Shown here piece after piece: positions 1-8,819 of a DNA stretch of 64,000 bases. The first letter of the stretch is position 1. Each line of letters opens with the position of its first letter. Location of the stretch: the NCBI GenBank assembly GCA_038325765.1, contig JBBQJI010000028.1:1-64000 (forward strand), given 5' to 3'. This DNA is from Xiheibacterium sp038325765. GTDB lineage: Bacteria; Myxococcota_A; Polyangia; Nannocystales; Nannocystaceae. Below the pieces are notes generated by a model, which searched no databases, had not been told where the DNA came from, and saw only the letters and a list, made by a program, of their open reading frames with translations. Made by a program: the position numbers and the translations under genes.

Positions 1-136
1 AAAAGGTACCGGCCCGTTCGACGAAAAAATAGGCTCCGCCACCACGGAATCGCGATGCCGCTGGGCACTACCCCTGTGGACCCCGCGACGGGCCCCGTGC
101 CGAACGACTCCCCGTCTTGGCACGACTCGACTCATT

Positions 137-143
137 AGGAAGG
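137..143 (+). promoter_or_regulatory. Ribosome binding site of the first lipoprotein gene
   Basis: AGGAAGG lies 10 bases before the ATG at 154 and decides that start. The rest of positions 1-136 holds no open frame that looks coding on either strand, so I see nothing else there. Confidence 0.55.
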
Positions 144-153
144 TAGCTGGATC

Positions 154-906
<753 letters not shown>

Positions 907-928
907 GCCCGTCGAGCCGAGCCGTTCA

Positions 929-956
929 GGGCCCCCCCGTTGCGTGGGCGGGGCCC
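929..956 (+). terminator. GC-rich hairpin between two lipoprotein/anchored-protein genes
   Basis: A perfect 7-bp stem (GGGCCCC at 929-935 with GGGGCCC at 950-956) lies between the stop at 906 and the start at 974. There is no T-run, so it may be an attenuator or a Rho-assisted end rather than a strong intrinsic terminator. Confidence 0.35.
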
Positions 957-973
957 GTGGTATCGTCGTGGCG

Positions 974-1528
974 ATGATCCGCGTACGCGTACATGCTCTC
1001 GTCGCCCGCCGGTTCCCGCTCGTCGCCCTATGCTGCGGGATGGGCATCAGTGGGATCGGCATCGCCGGCACCGCGCGCGCGGACGTCGTCTCCGACAAGG
1101 AGGTCCAGTGCCGCGGCGCCGCCGAGGGTGACGCTTGCAAGGTCGACGGCATCGCGGGGCTGTGCAAGCCCTCGACGTGCTCGCGCCTGGACTACAGCGG
1201 CGGCTCACCACCTGGGACGGTGGAGTTCGATTGCATGGAATGCACGCCCGGCGCCTCGCCTGCGCCCCAACCCGAGGCCGTGCCCCCGCCGGCAGAGCCC
1301 ACGGCAGCGAAGGCCGATCCGGCGGCCGCACCCGCAGCGGCGGCCGATGCGAAGACACCCGCCGCGAACGCGCAGGCGTCCGGCGCCACCAAGACCGACA
1401 CCAAGACCGACACCAAGACCGAGGGCAAGTCGGGCTGCTCGAGCGGCGCCACCGATGGCGGTCCGTGGCTACTCGGCAGCCTCGTGCTCGGGCTCGGGCT
1501 CATCGGGCTCGGTCGCGCGCGCCGCTGA
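974..1528 (+). CDS. MYXO-CTERM surface-anchored protein
   Basis: This is a 184-residue exported protein. A signal peptide (about residues 1-36, ending GTARA) precedes a short domain with six cysteines (about 40-85) that resembles the small disulfide modules of secreted myxobacterial proteins. Next is an Ala/Pro linker with three TDTK repeats. The last ~31 residues carry a Gly-Cys-Ser-Ser motif, a hydrophobic helix and a final Arg-Ala-Arg-Arg. This is the MYXO-CTERM sorting-tail pattern, in which the Cys motif is thought to be processed for surface anchoring. I chose the ATG at 974 because the longer open frame upstream overlaps the previous gene and lacks signal-peptide character. No function can be assigned beyond surface display. 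Confidence 0.8.
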   Translation: MIRVRVHALVARRFPLVALCCGMGISGIGIAGTARADVVSDKEVQCRGAAEGDACKVDGIAGLCKPSTCSRLDYSGGSPPGTVEFDCMECTPGASPAPQPEAVPPPAEPTAAKADPAAAPAAAADAKTPAANAQASGATKTDTKTDTKTEGKSGCSSGATDGGPWLLGSLVLGLGLIGLGRARR

Positions 1529-1603
1529 GCCTGCGACAACGCGCAGAGACCCTCTGCGCGAATGCAGGTCGCGCGCCCCGCTTCGCCCTGCGAGAATGCA
1601 GTC

Positions 1604-2551
1604 GTGATCGACTGGGACGACGTCCGCTTCTTCCTCGCGATCCACCGCCATGGCACGCTCGCGGGCGCGGCCAGTGCCCTGGGCCTCGACGCCACCACGG
1701 TCGGCCGTCGGCTCGCCCGTCTCGAGCAAAACGTCGACGCGCGCCTGTTCGATCGCACCGCGCGCGGCTATCTCGCGACCGCCGCAGGCGCCCGGATCCT
1801 GCCGCGGGCCGAGAGCATCGAGCGCGAGGTCATCGCCGCGATGCGTGACGTCGAGGGCGAGGACCAGCGCCTGGCCGGCCACGTCCGCCTGGCGGCGACC
1901 GAGATGCTCTCGACGCGCTTCATCGCACCGCACCTGCACCACTTCCACCGCACCTACCCCGAGATCCGCCTCGAGCTGGCGTGCACCAACCGCGAGGTCG
2001 ACCTCGGCCGCCGCGAGGCTGACGTCGCTCTGCGACTGGCGCGGCCGCACCAGGACGACCTGGTGGTCAAGCGCCTGTTCGTGATCGACCTGGCGCTGTA
2101 CGCAGCGCGCGACTACCTCGCCACGGTGGGCAAGCCGGACGTCGGCAAGCCCGACGGCTTCGCCGGCCATCGCTTCGTCGCATTCGCGGACACCCGGGCG
2201 TTCCGCCGCGAGAACGAGTGGATCGACGAGCACACCACCGGCGCCGAGATCGTGCTCCGCTCCGACAGCGTGTCGTCGATCATGTCGGCGGCGATCGCTG
2301 GCGTCGGCATCGCGCTGCTACCGTGCAAGGTCGCCGACCACGAGGAGAGCTTGGTGCGCGTACCCGTGCCGCCGGGCGACGCGACGCCTTTCGTCGGGCC
2401 CGATCCCCGCGTGGTGTGGCAGGCGGTGCACCGCGATCTGATCGGCGCGGCGAGGATCCGCGCGGTGCTCGAGTTCCTCGGCCGCCTGCTCGCCGCCGCC
2501 GAGCCAGGCGCCGCGCGCATGGCCGCCCCCACGCCCCACCACGCCGACTGA
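1604..2551 (+). CDS. LysR-family transcriptional regulator
   Basis: This is a 315-residue DNA-binding regulator. Residues 1-60 form the winged helix-turn-helix typical of LysR proteins (WDDVRFFLAIHRHGTL, then AASALGLDATTVGRRLARLE). The rest matches the length and character of the two-lobed LysR effector-binding domain. The GTG at 1604 is preferred over the ATG at 1562 because LysR proteins usually begin within a few residues of the WDDLRFF-type motif. The gene lies alone, converging on the anchored protein at 2582-3907 with 30 bases between stops. LysR proteins often control a divergent neighbour, but no divergent gene is adjacent here, so its target is not evident. Confidence 0.9.
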   Translation: MIDWDDVRFFLAIHRHGTLAGAASALGLDATTVGRRLARLEQNVDARLFDRTARGYLATAAGARILPRAESIEREVIAAMRDVEGEDQRLAGHVRLAATEMLSTRFIAPHLHHFHRTYPEIRLELACTNREVDLGRREADVALRLARPHQDDLVVKRLFVIDLALYAARDYLATVGKPDVGKPDGFAGHRFVAFADTRAFRRENEWIDEHTTGAEIVLRSDSVSSIMSAAIAGVGIALLPCKVADHEESLVRVPVPPGDATPFVGPDPRVVWQAVHRDLIGAARIRAVLEFLGRLLAAAEPGAARMAAPTPHHAD

Positions 2552-2581
2552 CGCCGCCGGCGGTCGACGGGACGGGATCGA

Positions 2582-3907
2582 TCACGGTCGAGTCGCGCGC
2601 CGCCGCCCGACAGCGCCAAGCGGCAGCGCGAGCAGCCACCGCGGGAGGGGCGCGGGATCCGTCGCCGTGCAACCGCACCCCGCTGCGGAGCCGTCTTGGC
2701 CCGCCGATCCGGCGGTGGTTCCATCGCCGGTCGCACCGTCGTCCACGGCCTGCGACGTCGTGTCCTCGCCACCGTCGGCGCCGGCCTCGGCGACCCGACA
2801 CTCGCCGGCGATGCACACATCACCGCCGGCGCACTGCACGTCCTCGTCGAGCGCGTCGTCGCAGTCGTCGTCGAGCAGATTGCAGCTCTCGTCCTGCGGC
2901 GGACCGGGCTCGCAGTTCGCCGGATCGCACGTCCACGCCTCGCGCGCGCACCAGCCCACGCCGCAGATCGGTCGCACGCGCTCGTCGACGCGACCGTCGC
3001 AGTTGTCATCGTAGAGGTTGCAGACCTCCTCGGCACCGGGATGCTTGGTCGGATCGCCCGGCTCGCAGTCGCCCGGCTCGCCCGCGTAGTCCGGCGTGCC
3101 CACGCACCCCATCACCACGTCGGGACTGGTGCTCTCGACCTGGCCGTAGTAGCCGTCACCGTCGGCGTCCGGGTACAGCGTGATCGGGATCGCGTCCTCG
3201 TCGATCTCGACATCGCAGTCGTCGTCGCGCTGGTTGCACAGCTCGACCGCACCCGGGTGCACGGTGTCGCGGGTGTCGTCGCAGTCACCGCCCTCGGGCG
3301 CGTGGTTCGCCGGCGGCGCGTTGGCGCATGCGGTCCGCGGCGAGTCGTCACGGCCGAAGCCGTCGCCGTCGAAGTCGTAGAACAGCTGCGCCGGCTCACA
3401 GCCGAACACGAGGTCGAACGCGCCCTCGTCGGCCTGATCTCCGCTCGAACCCCCGTTGCCGTTGCCGACCAGGGCGGTGACCTCGAAGCGAACGGCGCCG
3501 GGCGAGTCGGGGGCCCGCCACCGGAAGACGAAATCGGCGTCGCCGCCCGACAGCGCCTTGGGCTGGGTGTGCGTGAGCCCGGCCGGAACCTCGGCGAGGA
3601 GCTGGCCACCGATGGTGGTGAAGCTGCCGGTGTCTGCCGCGATGAACACGCCCGCCACCGACCCACCACCCCCGACGGTGAGGGTGACCGTGATCTCGTC
3701 ACCCGGATCGAACTGCGCGGGCGAGGCCGACAGCGACAGCGCGAGATCGCCACCGCCATGGCACCCGACGCATCCCAGGCCGGGCCGGCCGCCACCGTTC
3801 GCCTGGGCCACGCGTGGCATCAGCATCACCACCCACGCGGTGGCCAGCGTGCAGGGCAGCACCCACGCAGCGGCCTCGAGCGAGTCGAGCATGCGAGGCA
3901 GGCGCAT
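2582..3907 (-). CDS. CxxCH / choice-of-anchor / MopE-repeat surface protein with MYXO-CTERM-like tail
   Basis: This is a 441-residue exported protein built from four parts. After a signal peptide (to about residue 37) comes a single heme-c type motif, Cys46-x-x-Cys49-His50. Residues about 55-165 form a beta-sandwich resembling the choice-of-anchor V type domain of MXAN_6652-like proteins. Residues about 170-365 hold at least four Asp/Asn-rich units of the type YDFDGDGFG, DCDD, HPGA, ELCN, DDDCDG, as in MopE-type metal-binding motifs. The C-terminus has a Gly-Cys-Gly-Cys motif, a hydrophobic segment and an Arg-rich end, a MYXO-CTERM variant. The protein is probably displayed at the surface, binding calcium and perhaps one heme. 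The MFS gene ends 9 bases upstream on the same strand, so the two may be cotranscribed. Confidence 0.85.
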   Translation of the reverse strand: MRLPRMLDSLEAAAWVLPCTLATAWVVMLMPRVAQANGGGRPGLGCVGCHGGGDLALSLSASPAQFDPGDEITVTLTVGGGGSVAGVFIAADTGSFTTIGGQLLAEVPAGLTHTQPKALSGGDADFVFRWRAPDSPGAVRFEVTALVGNGNGGSSGDQADEGAFDLVFGCEPAQLFYDFDGDGFGRDDSPRTACANAPPANHAPEGGDCDDTRDTVHPGAVELCNQRDDDCDVEIDEDAIPITLYPDADGDGYYGQVESTSPDVVMGCVGTPDYAGEPGDCEPGDPTKHPGAEEVCNLYDDNCDGRVDERVRPICGVGWCAREAWTCDPANCEPGPPQDESCNLLDDDCDDALDEDVQCAGGDVCIAGECRVAEAGADGGEDTTSQAVDDGATGDGTTAGSAGQDGSAAGCGCTATDPAPLPRWLLALPLGAVGRRRATRP

Positions 3908-3916
3908 CGGCTCGAA

Positions 3917-5107
3917 TCATCGCACGGATGCCGGAGCACCGACCACGTCGAGGCGGCCGAGTCGCCAAGCGAAGTACGTACCGATGATTGCGAGTGCGGC
4001 CATCGCGAAGTACGCATCGCCGCGGAACCGCTCGAACAGCAGCCCGCTCACCGGCATGCCGATACCGAGCGCCATGCCAGCGGCGACTGCGGTGTACACG
4101 GCAGTCGCGCGATGCACCGCGGGCCCCGCGATGTGCTCGCGGATCCACCCCATCGCGCCCAGGTGCATCGCGCCGAAGCTCGCGGCGTGCAGCAGCTGCA
4201 GCACGAACACGGGGGCGATCGCGGTGGTCGTGCCGAGCGCGGTCCACCGCAACGCGGCGCCCGTGCCCGCGATGAGCAGCAGCCCGGTGGAGCCCACGCG
4301 CGCCGAGACCCGCGCGCCGTGAGCGAACAGCACCACCTCCGCGATGACCCCCACGCCCCAGAACATCCCGATGGTCGACTCGGGGATGCCCGATGCCAGC
4401 CAGTGCTTGGTGCCGAAGCCATACAGCACCGAATGCGCGCCCTGCAGGCACGCGAGCGCGGCGAGGAACGTCGCGAAACGGGGCGTGCGGAGCACCTCGG
4501 ACCACGACCGCGGCGTCGTGCTCTCGACGCGGGGCGCCACCGGCATCCGGCGCAGCCACCACACCGCGAGCACCAGCATCACCGCCGCACCCTGCAACGC
4601 CCACAGCACCAGAGCCGGCGCGCGCCCCTCGAGCAGCGCGCCGCCCATCACCGACGCCACGATGAACGACGCCGAGCCCCACAGCCGCACACGCCCATAG
4701 TCGAGCCGCCCCGCCGCCGCCGCCGAGATCGACATGCCATCGAGCAGCGGGATGATCGGGGCGTAGACGAGTCCGAGCACCAGCGACAGCGCCACCAACA
4801 CCAAGAAGTGGTGGGCGAAGCCGAAGGCGACCAGCGACGCGAGCACGCCGATCGCGACGACCACCAGCAGCTGCGGCCCGCGACCGGTGCGATCGGCCCA
4901 CGCTCCGATCCACGGCGTCGCCAACCTCGCCCAGTTGCCCAGCCCGAGCAGCAGCCCGATCTCATGCGGGGCCACGCCGCGATCGGCGAGCCACACCGGC
5001 CAGAACGGCATGTAGATCCCGGCGACGAAGAACAACGCGACGAAGGCGATCGCGAGCCGCTGCGCCTCGTCGCGGCGAGCGCGTTGCGACTGGGCTGCAA
5101 GGTCCAC
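3917..5107 (-). CDS. MFS transporter (12-TM, HcaT/PPP-like)
   Basis: This is a 396-residue inner-membrane protein with about twelve hydrophobic helices. The opening segment (YMPFWPVWLADRGV, then GLLLGLGNWARLATPWIGAWADRTGR) resembles the phenylpropionate-permease-like branch of the major facilitator superfamily, including the WADR-G-R loop between helices 2 and 3. The substrate is unknown, and no catabolic gene adjoins it. It is followed directly by the anchored CxxCH/MopE-type protein on the same strand (9-base gap) and is divergent from the lipoprotein starting at 5263. Confidence 0.85.
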   Translation of the reverse strand: MDLAAQSQRARRDEAQRLAIAFVALFFVAGIYMPFWPVWLADRGVAPHEIGLLLGLGNWARLATPWIGAWADRTGRGPQLLVVVAIGVLASLVAFGFAHHFLVLVALSLVLGLVYAPIIPLLDGMSISAAAAGRLDYGRVRLWGSASFIVASVMGGALLEGRAPALVLWALQGAAVMLVLAVWWLRRMPVAPRVESTTPRSWSEVLRTPRFATFLAALACLQGAHSVLYGFGTKHWLASGIPESTIGMFWGVGVIAEVVLFAHGARVSARVGSTGLLLIAGTGAALRWTALGTTTAIAPVFVLQLLHAASFGAMHLGAMGWIREHIAGPAVHRATAVYTAVAAGMALGIGMPVSGLLFERFRGDAYFAMAALAIIGTYFAWRLGRLDVVGAPASVR

Positions 5108-5250
5108 CGGGCGCGGATGATGACACCGTCTGCCACGCGTGCACGCGAGCGCGGTCTGCCCCGCGTTGCAGGGACGTGGCGAGACAGTCCTTGGCGTCGC
5201 GGACGGGAAACCCGTGCGCGCGGCGGTCGCCGCTGACGTATCCTGTCCGC

Positions 5251-5257
5251 GAGGAGA
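5251..5257 (+). promoter_or_regulatory. Ribosome binding site GAGGAGA
   Basis: GAGGAGA lies 5 bases before the ATG at 5263 and selects that start over the longer upstream reading frame beginning at 5176. Confidence 0.6.
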
Positions 5258-5262
5258 ACGCG

Positions 5263-5889
5263 ATGCTCAGAGCACACGCCATGGGGCCCGTCGTCGACAT
5301 GATCGTGACCTGCGCCGTCGCCTGCACCGTGGCCTGCACGGTCGCCTGCACCGTGGAGGGCGACAACGGCGATCCGTTCGCGGCCGGCACCACACCGAGC
5401 CCCACCTCGCCGACCACCACCATGGGCGCCACCGCGGCGACCGGCTCGAGCGAGGGATCGGGCAGCGGCAGCGGCGACACCGGCGACTCCTCCACCACGG
5501 CGTCGACCGGCGGCAGTGACAGCGGCACGACGGACAGCACCGGTGGCGCCACGTCGACCGGCGAGGGCGGAATCGACGGCATGCAGCCACAAGATGGCAT
5601 GTACTCGCCGTGCGCCGTCGCGCAGGACTGCGGCGTCGTCCCTGCCCTGTGCATCACGATCCAGACCGACGGCGTCGACGTGGCCGGCTTCTGCTCCGAG
5701 ACCGCGTGTGCCGATCCTGCGGTTGATTGCGCGCCGTCACCTGGCGGCACCGCCGTGCCTCGGTGCATGCCGGCAACCGTCGACGCGATGGCGGCGCAGG
5801 CCTGCGCGCTCGACTGCTCGGCGAACATGATCTGTCCGCCGCCGATGCAGTGCTACAACCTGGACGGCGTCGGGATGATCTGCGGCTGA
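5263..5889 (+). CDS. Secreted lipoprotein with Ser/Thr/Gly-rich linker and Cys-rich C-terminal domain
   Basis: This is a 208-residue exported protein of unknown function. The hydrophobic N-terminus contains three tandem TVACTVAC-like units before the mature protein, so the exact lipidated Cys is ambiguous. A Gly/Ser/Thr linker of about 75 residues follows. The C-terminal ~110 residues carry ten cysteines and contain phrases such as QDCGVVPALC and CAPSPGGTAVPRC, a disulfide-rich domain seen in many Nannocystis-type lipoproteins. The start is fixed by the GAGGAGA site. The gene is divergent from the MFS transporter. A tandem minisatellite follows the stop. Confidence 0.8.
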   Translation: MLRAHAMGPVVDMIVTCAVACTVACTVACTVEGDNGDPFAAGTTPSPTSPTTTMGATAATGSSEGSGSGSGDTGDSSTTASTGGSDSGTTDSTGGATSTGEGGIDGMQPQDGMYSPCAVAQDCGVVPALCITIQTDGVDVAGFCSETACADPAVDCAPSPGGTAVPRCMPATVDAMAAQACALDCSANMICPPPMQCYNLDGVGMICG

Positions 5890-5910
5890 GTCCGGGAGCG
5901 CCGATCGCCT

Positions 5911-5980
5911 CACCGACCCCGGCCCACCGACCCCGGCCCACCGACCCCGGCCCACCTACCCCGGCCCACCTACCCCGCCC
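5911..5980. repeat. 14-bp tandem repeat, 5 units, intergenic
   Basis: Five head-to-tail 14-bp units (CACCGACCCCGGCC three times, then CACCTACCCCGGCC and CACCTACCCCGCCC) fill the gap between two lipoprotein genes. The later units differ at one or two positions. There is no spacer between units, so this is a minisatellite and not a CRISPR. Confidence 0.9.
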
Positions 5981-6084
5981 CACTGGCGCCCACTCGGAGC
6001 CGTGAGGAAGCCCGCGCGAGCGACGCTCCTCGATGTGAACCGACGCATCGTCGGCGGCGCCGCGGTGCTCTACCGTGCGTGACG

Positions 6085-6927
6085 ATGGGTTTTACTGCGC
6101 GAAAGCTCGCCCCACTCGCGTGCGTCTCTCTGTTCGCCTGCACGACGGGCGCGGGCAACGGCAGCAGCGGTCTGTTCGGTGCCTCGGTCTCCGGCAGTGC
6201 GAGCGACCCGACGACGGCGACCGCCACCGACGACGGCGACGCCGAGACCGCCGCCGAGGCGAGCGCGGACGGCACCGAAGGCGCCACCGAATCCCAGAGC
6301 GGTTCGGATACGTCCGGCGCGACCACGGCTGATCCCGCAGGCGGCGAGACCACGGCGGCGGTGTGCGGCGATGCGATCGTCCAGTCCGGCGAGGAGTGCG
6401 ACGGCCTGGAATTCGGCGATGCGGGCTGCGCAACGCTCGGCTTCGACGACGGCGTGCTCGGCTGCGATCCCGACTGCAACCTGCTGACGCAGGCATGCTT
6501 CAGCTGCGGCGACGGTGACATCGCGCTGGTCGAGGCCTGCGACGGCAACGACTTCGGCGGTCAGAGCTGCGCGTCGCTCGGGTTCGCAGGCGGAGCACTG
6601 GGGTGCGCGGCCGACTGCTCCGAGATCCTGACGTCGGGCTGCCAAGCGCTGCCCACGTGCGGCGACGGCATCCGCAACGGCGGCGAGCAGTGCGACGGCA
6701 ACGACTTCGGCGGCACCACGTGCACCACGCTGGGCTACGACATGGGCAACGTCGCCTGTTCGGCGAGCTGCACCCTGGTCACCTCGGCGTGCATGGACGA
6801 TCTCTCGAACTGCGGCATGCAGGGCGATTTCTGCCTGTTCGACGAGAACGACCTGCAGAGCACGTGCTGCCCCGCGGGAGTCGGCGGCAACGTGTTCGGC
6901 ATCTGCAACGTGTTCATCTGCTCGTGA
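6085..6927 (+). CDS. Secreted protein with three Myxococcus-type cysteine-rich disulfide repeats
   Basis: This is a 280-residue exported lipoprotein-like protein. The signal peptide ends at LFACTTG, giving a likely lipidated Cys. A Thr/Ala/Glu/Asp-rich linker (about 25-90) precedes three repeats of about 45 residues. Each reads Cys-Gly-Asp, then a G-E-x-C-D-G core, then C-x-x-L-G-F/Y and C-x-x-x-C, matching the Myxococcus cysteine-rich repeat. A C-terminal domain of about 40 residues has six more cysteines. The repeats probably form disulfide-bonded extracellular modules. A GTG at 6079 could add two residues; I use the ATG. The gene ends 30 bases from a convergent lipoprotein gene. Confidence 0.85.
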   Translation: MGFTARKLAPLACVSLFACTTGAGNGSSGLFGASVSGSASDPTTATATDDGDAETAAEASADGTEGATESQSGSDTSGATTADPAGGETTAAVCGDAIVQSGEECDGLEFGDAGCATLGFDDGVLGCDPDCNLLTQACFSCGDGDIALVEACDGNDFGGQSCASLGFAGGALGCAADCSEILTSGCQALPTCGDGIRNGGEQCDGNDFGGTTCTTLGYDMGNVACSASCTLVTSACMDDLSNCGMQGDFCLFDENDLQSTCCPAGVGGNVFGICNVFICS

Positions 6928-6957
6928 GCGCCGGCGGTGCCCGTGGGCGCGGCCGAA

Positions 6958-8076
6958 TCATGGATAGCGGGCGACGAGCGACAGCGCGTCGAAGAACGCG
7001 TCGCAAAAGTTGTTCCCCGCGGCCAGAAAACACCGAAGCTCGATCTCGACCGATCGGGTACCCTCCGGTGCGGTCACGGCGAAGTCGAACGCTTGCCAGC
7101 TGGTACCGGCATGCACGGGCCCGTCGGACTCCTGCAGCTGCTGGCCGCCCTCTGAGAGGAATCGCAGCCGCACCCGGTGCGGGTCGTTGTCGTCGCCGAA
7201 ACTACGGGTCTGCCCCCGCACCCTGAAGTCGATGCCGTCGCCGTCGACGAGCGCCGTCCACGGCTCGGCCGTGACCGACTGCCGCAGCTGGAAGACCGCG
7301 ATGCCGGGTCCGTATCCTGCAAAAATCGACAGGGTGCCGGCGAAAAATAACCCGCCCGTTGCGCGCCAGCCGGAGCCCGAGACCTCCGTCCAACCGACCG
7401 GCGGATTTCCACCCTGCTCGCCATCGCCGTTGGTGAGCAGGTTGGCGGTCTCGCCGACGCCACGCACGCGCAACGTGGCGCCCACCGACTCGCCGCCGGC
7501 GTACGTCACGCCGAGCTTGCCGGCTGTTGGTCCCAAGGCCGTCGGCGTCGCCGCGACCGCGATCACACACTGGGCCCCGGGCGCGAGCCCATCGGAGCAC
7601 GTGCCCGTGGTGCCCGGATACGCCCCACCCTCGAAGGTGAACGCCGCGCCCTCGAGCGCCGCGTTCACACCGGTGGCCGCGCCATCGCCGACATTGCTCA
7701 GCACGAACCCGTGGCTCTGCGACGCACCGAATTCGACATCGGGGAAGTCGAAGCTCGGCGCATCGACGATCTCGAGCATGGCCATGCCCGACGTCCCCGA
7801 ATCTTCCCCTCCATCGTCGCTCCCCGAGGCTGCCGAGCCGTCGCCGGGTCCGTCGCCCGGTCCGTCGCCCGGTCCGTCGCCCGGTTCGTCGGCAGAGCCG
7901 TCCGCGGAGCCGCCGTTCGACCCGTCGCCGCTGGGCTCTGCGTCGCTCGCCGCGGCGGCATCCGTCGAGTCCCCGCCGCTGGCCACCCCCGCGGTCACGT
8001 CGCCGGACACCCCTAAGCCGCCCGAGTCGAAGCCGCACGAGCACGCGAACATCACCGACGAGAGTCGTCGCAGCAT
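6958..8076 (-). CDS. Lipoprotein with choice-of-anchor D-like and carbohydrate-binding-like domains
   Basis: This is a 372-residue exported protein. The ATG at 8076 gives a short signal peptide whose Phe-Ala-Cys-Ser is a plausible lipobox. A Gly/Asp/Ser/Pro linker with GDGP repeats (12-bp DNA units near 7847-7890) follows. Residues about 110-215 read FPDVEFGASQSHGFVLSNVG and similar, the pattern of a choice-of-anchor D (ASPM/SPD-2/Hydin-like) beta domain. Residues about 220-372 start LLTNGDGEQGG and end FFDALSLV, the form of a jelly-roll carbohydrate-binding module. It may bind polysaccharide or scaffold surface material. The cNMP-binding gene lies upstream on the same strand with a 114-base gap. 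Confidence 0.8.
   Translation of the reverse strand: MLRRLSSVMFACSCGFDSGGLGVSGDVTAGVASGGDSTDAAAASDAEPSGDGSNGGSADGSADEPGDGPGDGPGDGPGDGSAASGSDDGGEDSGTSGMAMLEIVDAPSFDFPDVEFGASQSHGFVLSNVGDGAATGVNAALEGAAFTFEGGAYPGTTGTCSDGLAPGAQCVIAVAATPTALGPTAGKLGVTYAGGESVGATLRVRGVGETANLLTNGDGEQGGNPPVGWTEVSGSGWRATGGLFFAGTLSIFAGYGPGIAVFQLRQSVTAEPWTALVDGDGIDFRVRGQTRSFGDDNDPHRVRLRFLSEGGQQLQESDGPVHAGTSWQAFDFAVTAPEGTRSVEIELRCFLAAGNNFCDAFFDALSLVARYP
7847..7890 (-). repeat. 12-bp in-frame repeat encoding GDGP units
   Basis: About three and a half copies of a CCGTCGCCCGGT-type 12-mer lie inside the lipoprotein gene at 6958-8076. They encode a Gly-Asp-Gly-Pro linker. Confidence 0.8.
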
Positions 8077-8190
8077 GGCTCTGAGTAGGCCACCGGTCCA
8101 AGCGGCTGCGCAAGCCCACGCCGCGGCGCCATCGCAGCACACATCACCCGACCCTGGGCCGGCGGCTCCGCACCTGACGCCGACCGGAGA

Positions 8191-8790
8191 TCAGAACTTC
8201 GACGACACGGTGAGCATCAGCAGGCGATCGTTGCTCTCGCGGAGCCGCGCGCCGAGCGTTCGCACGAACCGCCACAGTAGCTCGTAGGCCAGCTCGCGAT
8301 CGACGAACATCAGATCGCGCAGGTCCTCCTTGGGGAGCTTGAGCAGCCGGGTGTTCTCGTGCGCGATCGCGTCGGCCGAGCGCGGCATGTCGTCGTCGAC
8401 GATCGACATCTCGCCGAAGTACTGTCCGGGCTTGAGCACCGCCAGCGCCTCTTCGCCGATCCCCGAGACGCTGCGACTGATCCGCACCGCGCCCTCGAGT
8501 ATCAGGTAGAGCCCGTCGCCCGGATCGCCATGGCTGAACACCGGCTTGCCGGTCACGACGTGGATCTCCTGGCACAGCGACGAGATGCGGCGCAGGTGGA
8601 GGGGCAACAGCCCGTCGAACAGCGAGATCTGGCGCAGCATGCGGATGAGCGCGCCCATCCGCGATTCCCCGTCGGGATCCCCGGGCACCGGGGCGCCCCT
8701 GGGTGTGGGCACGCGGCGGTCCCCGTCCGACTCGGCGACGTCGCCGTCGCCGTCGTCGATGATTCCGAGTTCTTCGAGGCCGGAGCCCAT
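8191..8790 (-). CDS. Cyclic nucleotide-binding (CRP/PKA-R-like) domain protein
   Basis: This is a 199-residue cytoplasmic protein. After an acidic N-terminal tail (about 45 residues), one cNMP-binding fold fills the rest: SLFDGLLPLHLRRIS, then FSHGDPGDGLYLILEGAVRIS. The phosphate-binding cassette FGEMSIVDDDMPRSADA keeps the FGE glutamate and the arginine that contacts the cyclic phosphate. There is no helix-turn-helix or other output domain, so it likely acts through a partner protein. The start is ATG at 8790, because upstream sequence in this frame reads through the end of hutI. It sits 29 bases downstream of hutI on the same strand. The FHA-GAF-cyclase at 58381 could supply cAMP, but that link is only an inference. 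Confidence 0.85.
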   Translation of the reverse strand: MGSGLEELGIIDDGDGDVAESDGDRRVPTPRGAPVPGDPDGESRMGALIRMLRQISLFDGLLPLHLRRISSLCQEIHVVTGKPVFSHGDPGDGLYLILEGAVRISRSVSGIGEEALAVLKPGQYFGEMSIVDDDMPRSADAIAHENTRLLKLPKEDLRDLMFVDRELAYELLWRFVRTLGARLRESNDRLLMLTVSSKF

Positions 8791-8819
8791 CGCCGCTACC
8801 CTAGCACGCGGCCCGCCGC

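Noticed and set aside
2696..5236. 846-codon plus-strand open frame, rich in Arg, Ala and His
   Set aside because: It is antisense to the anchored protein and MFS genes, which have signal peptides, TM helices and domain motifs. The plus frame has none, and its composition is typical of GC-rich shadows.
8077..8190. Additional small gene before the lipoprotein at 6958-8076
   Set aside because: The only frame extends the lipoprotein upstream with no signal-peptide or domain character, so I treated this as an ordinary gap.
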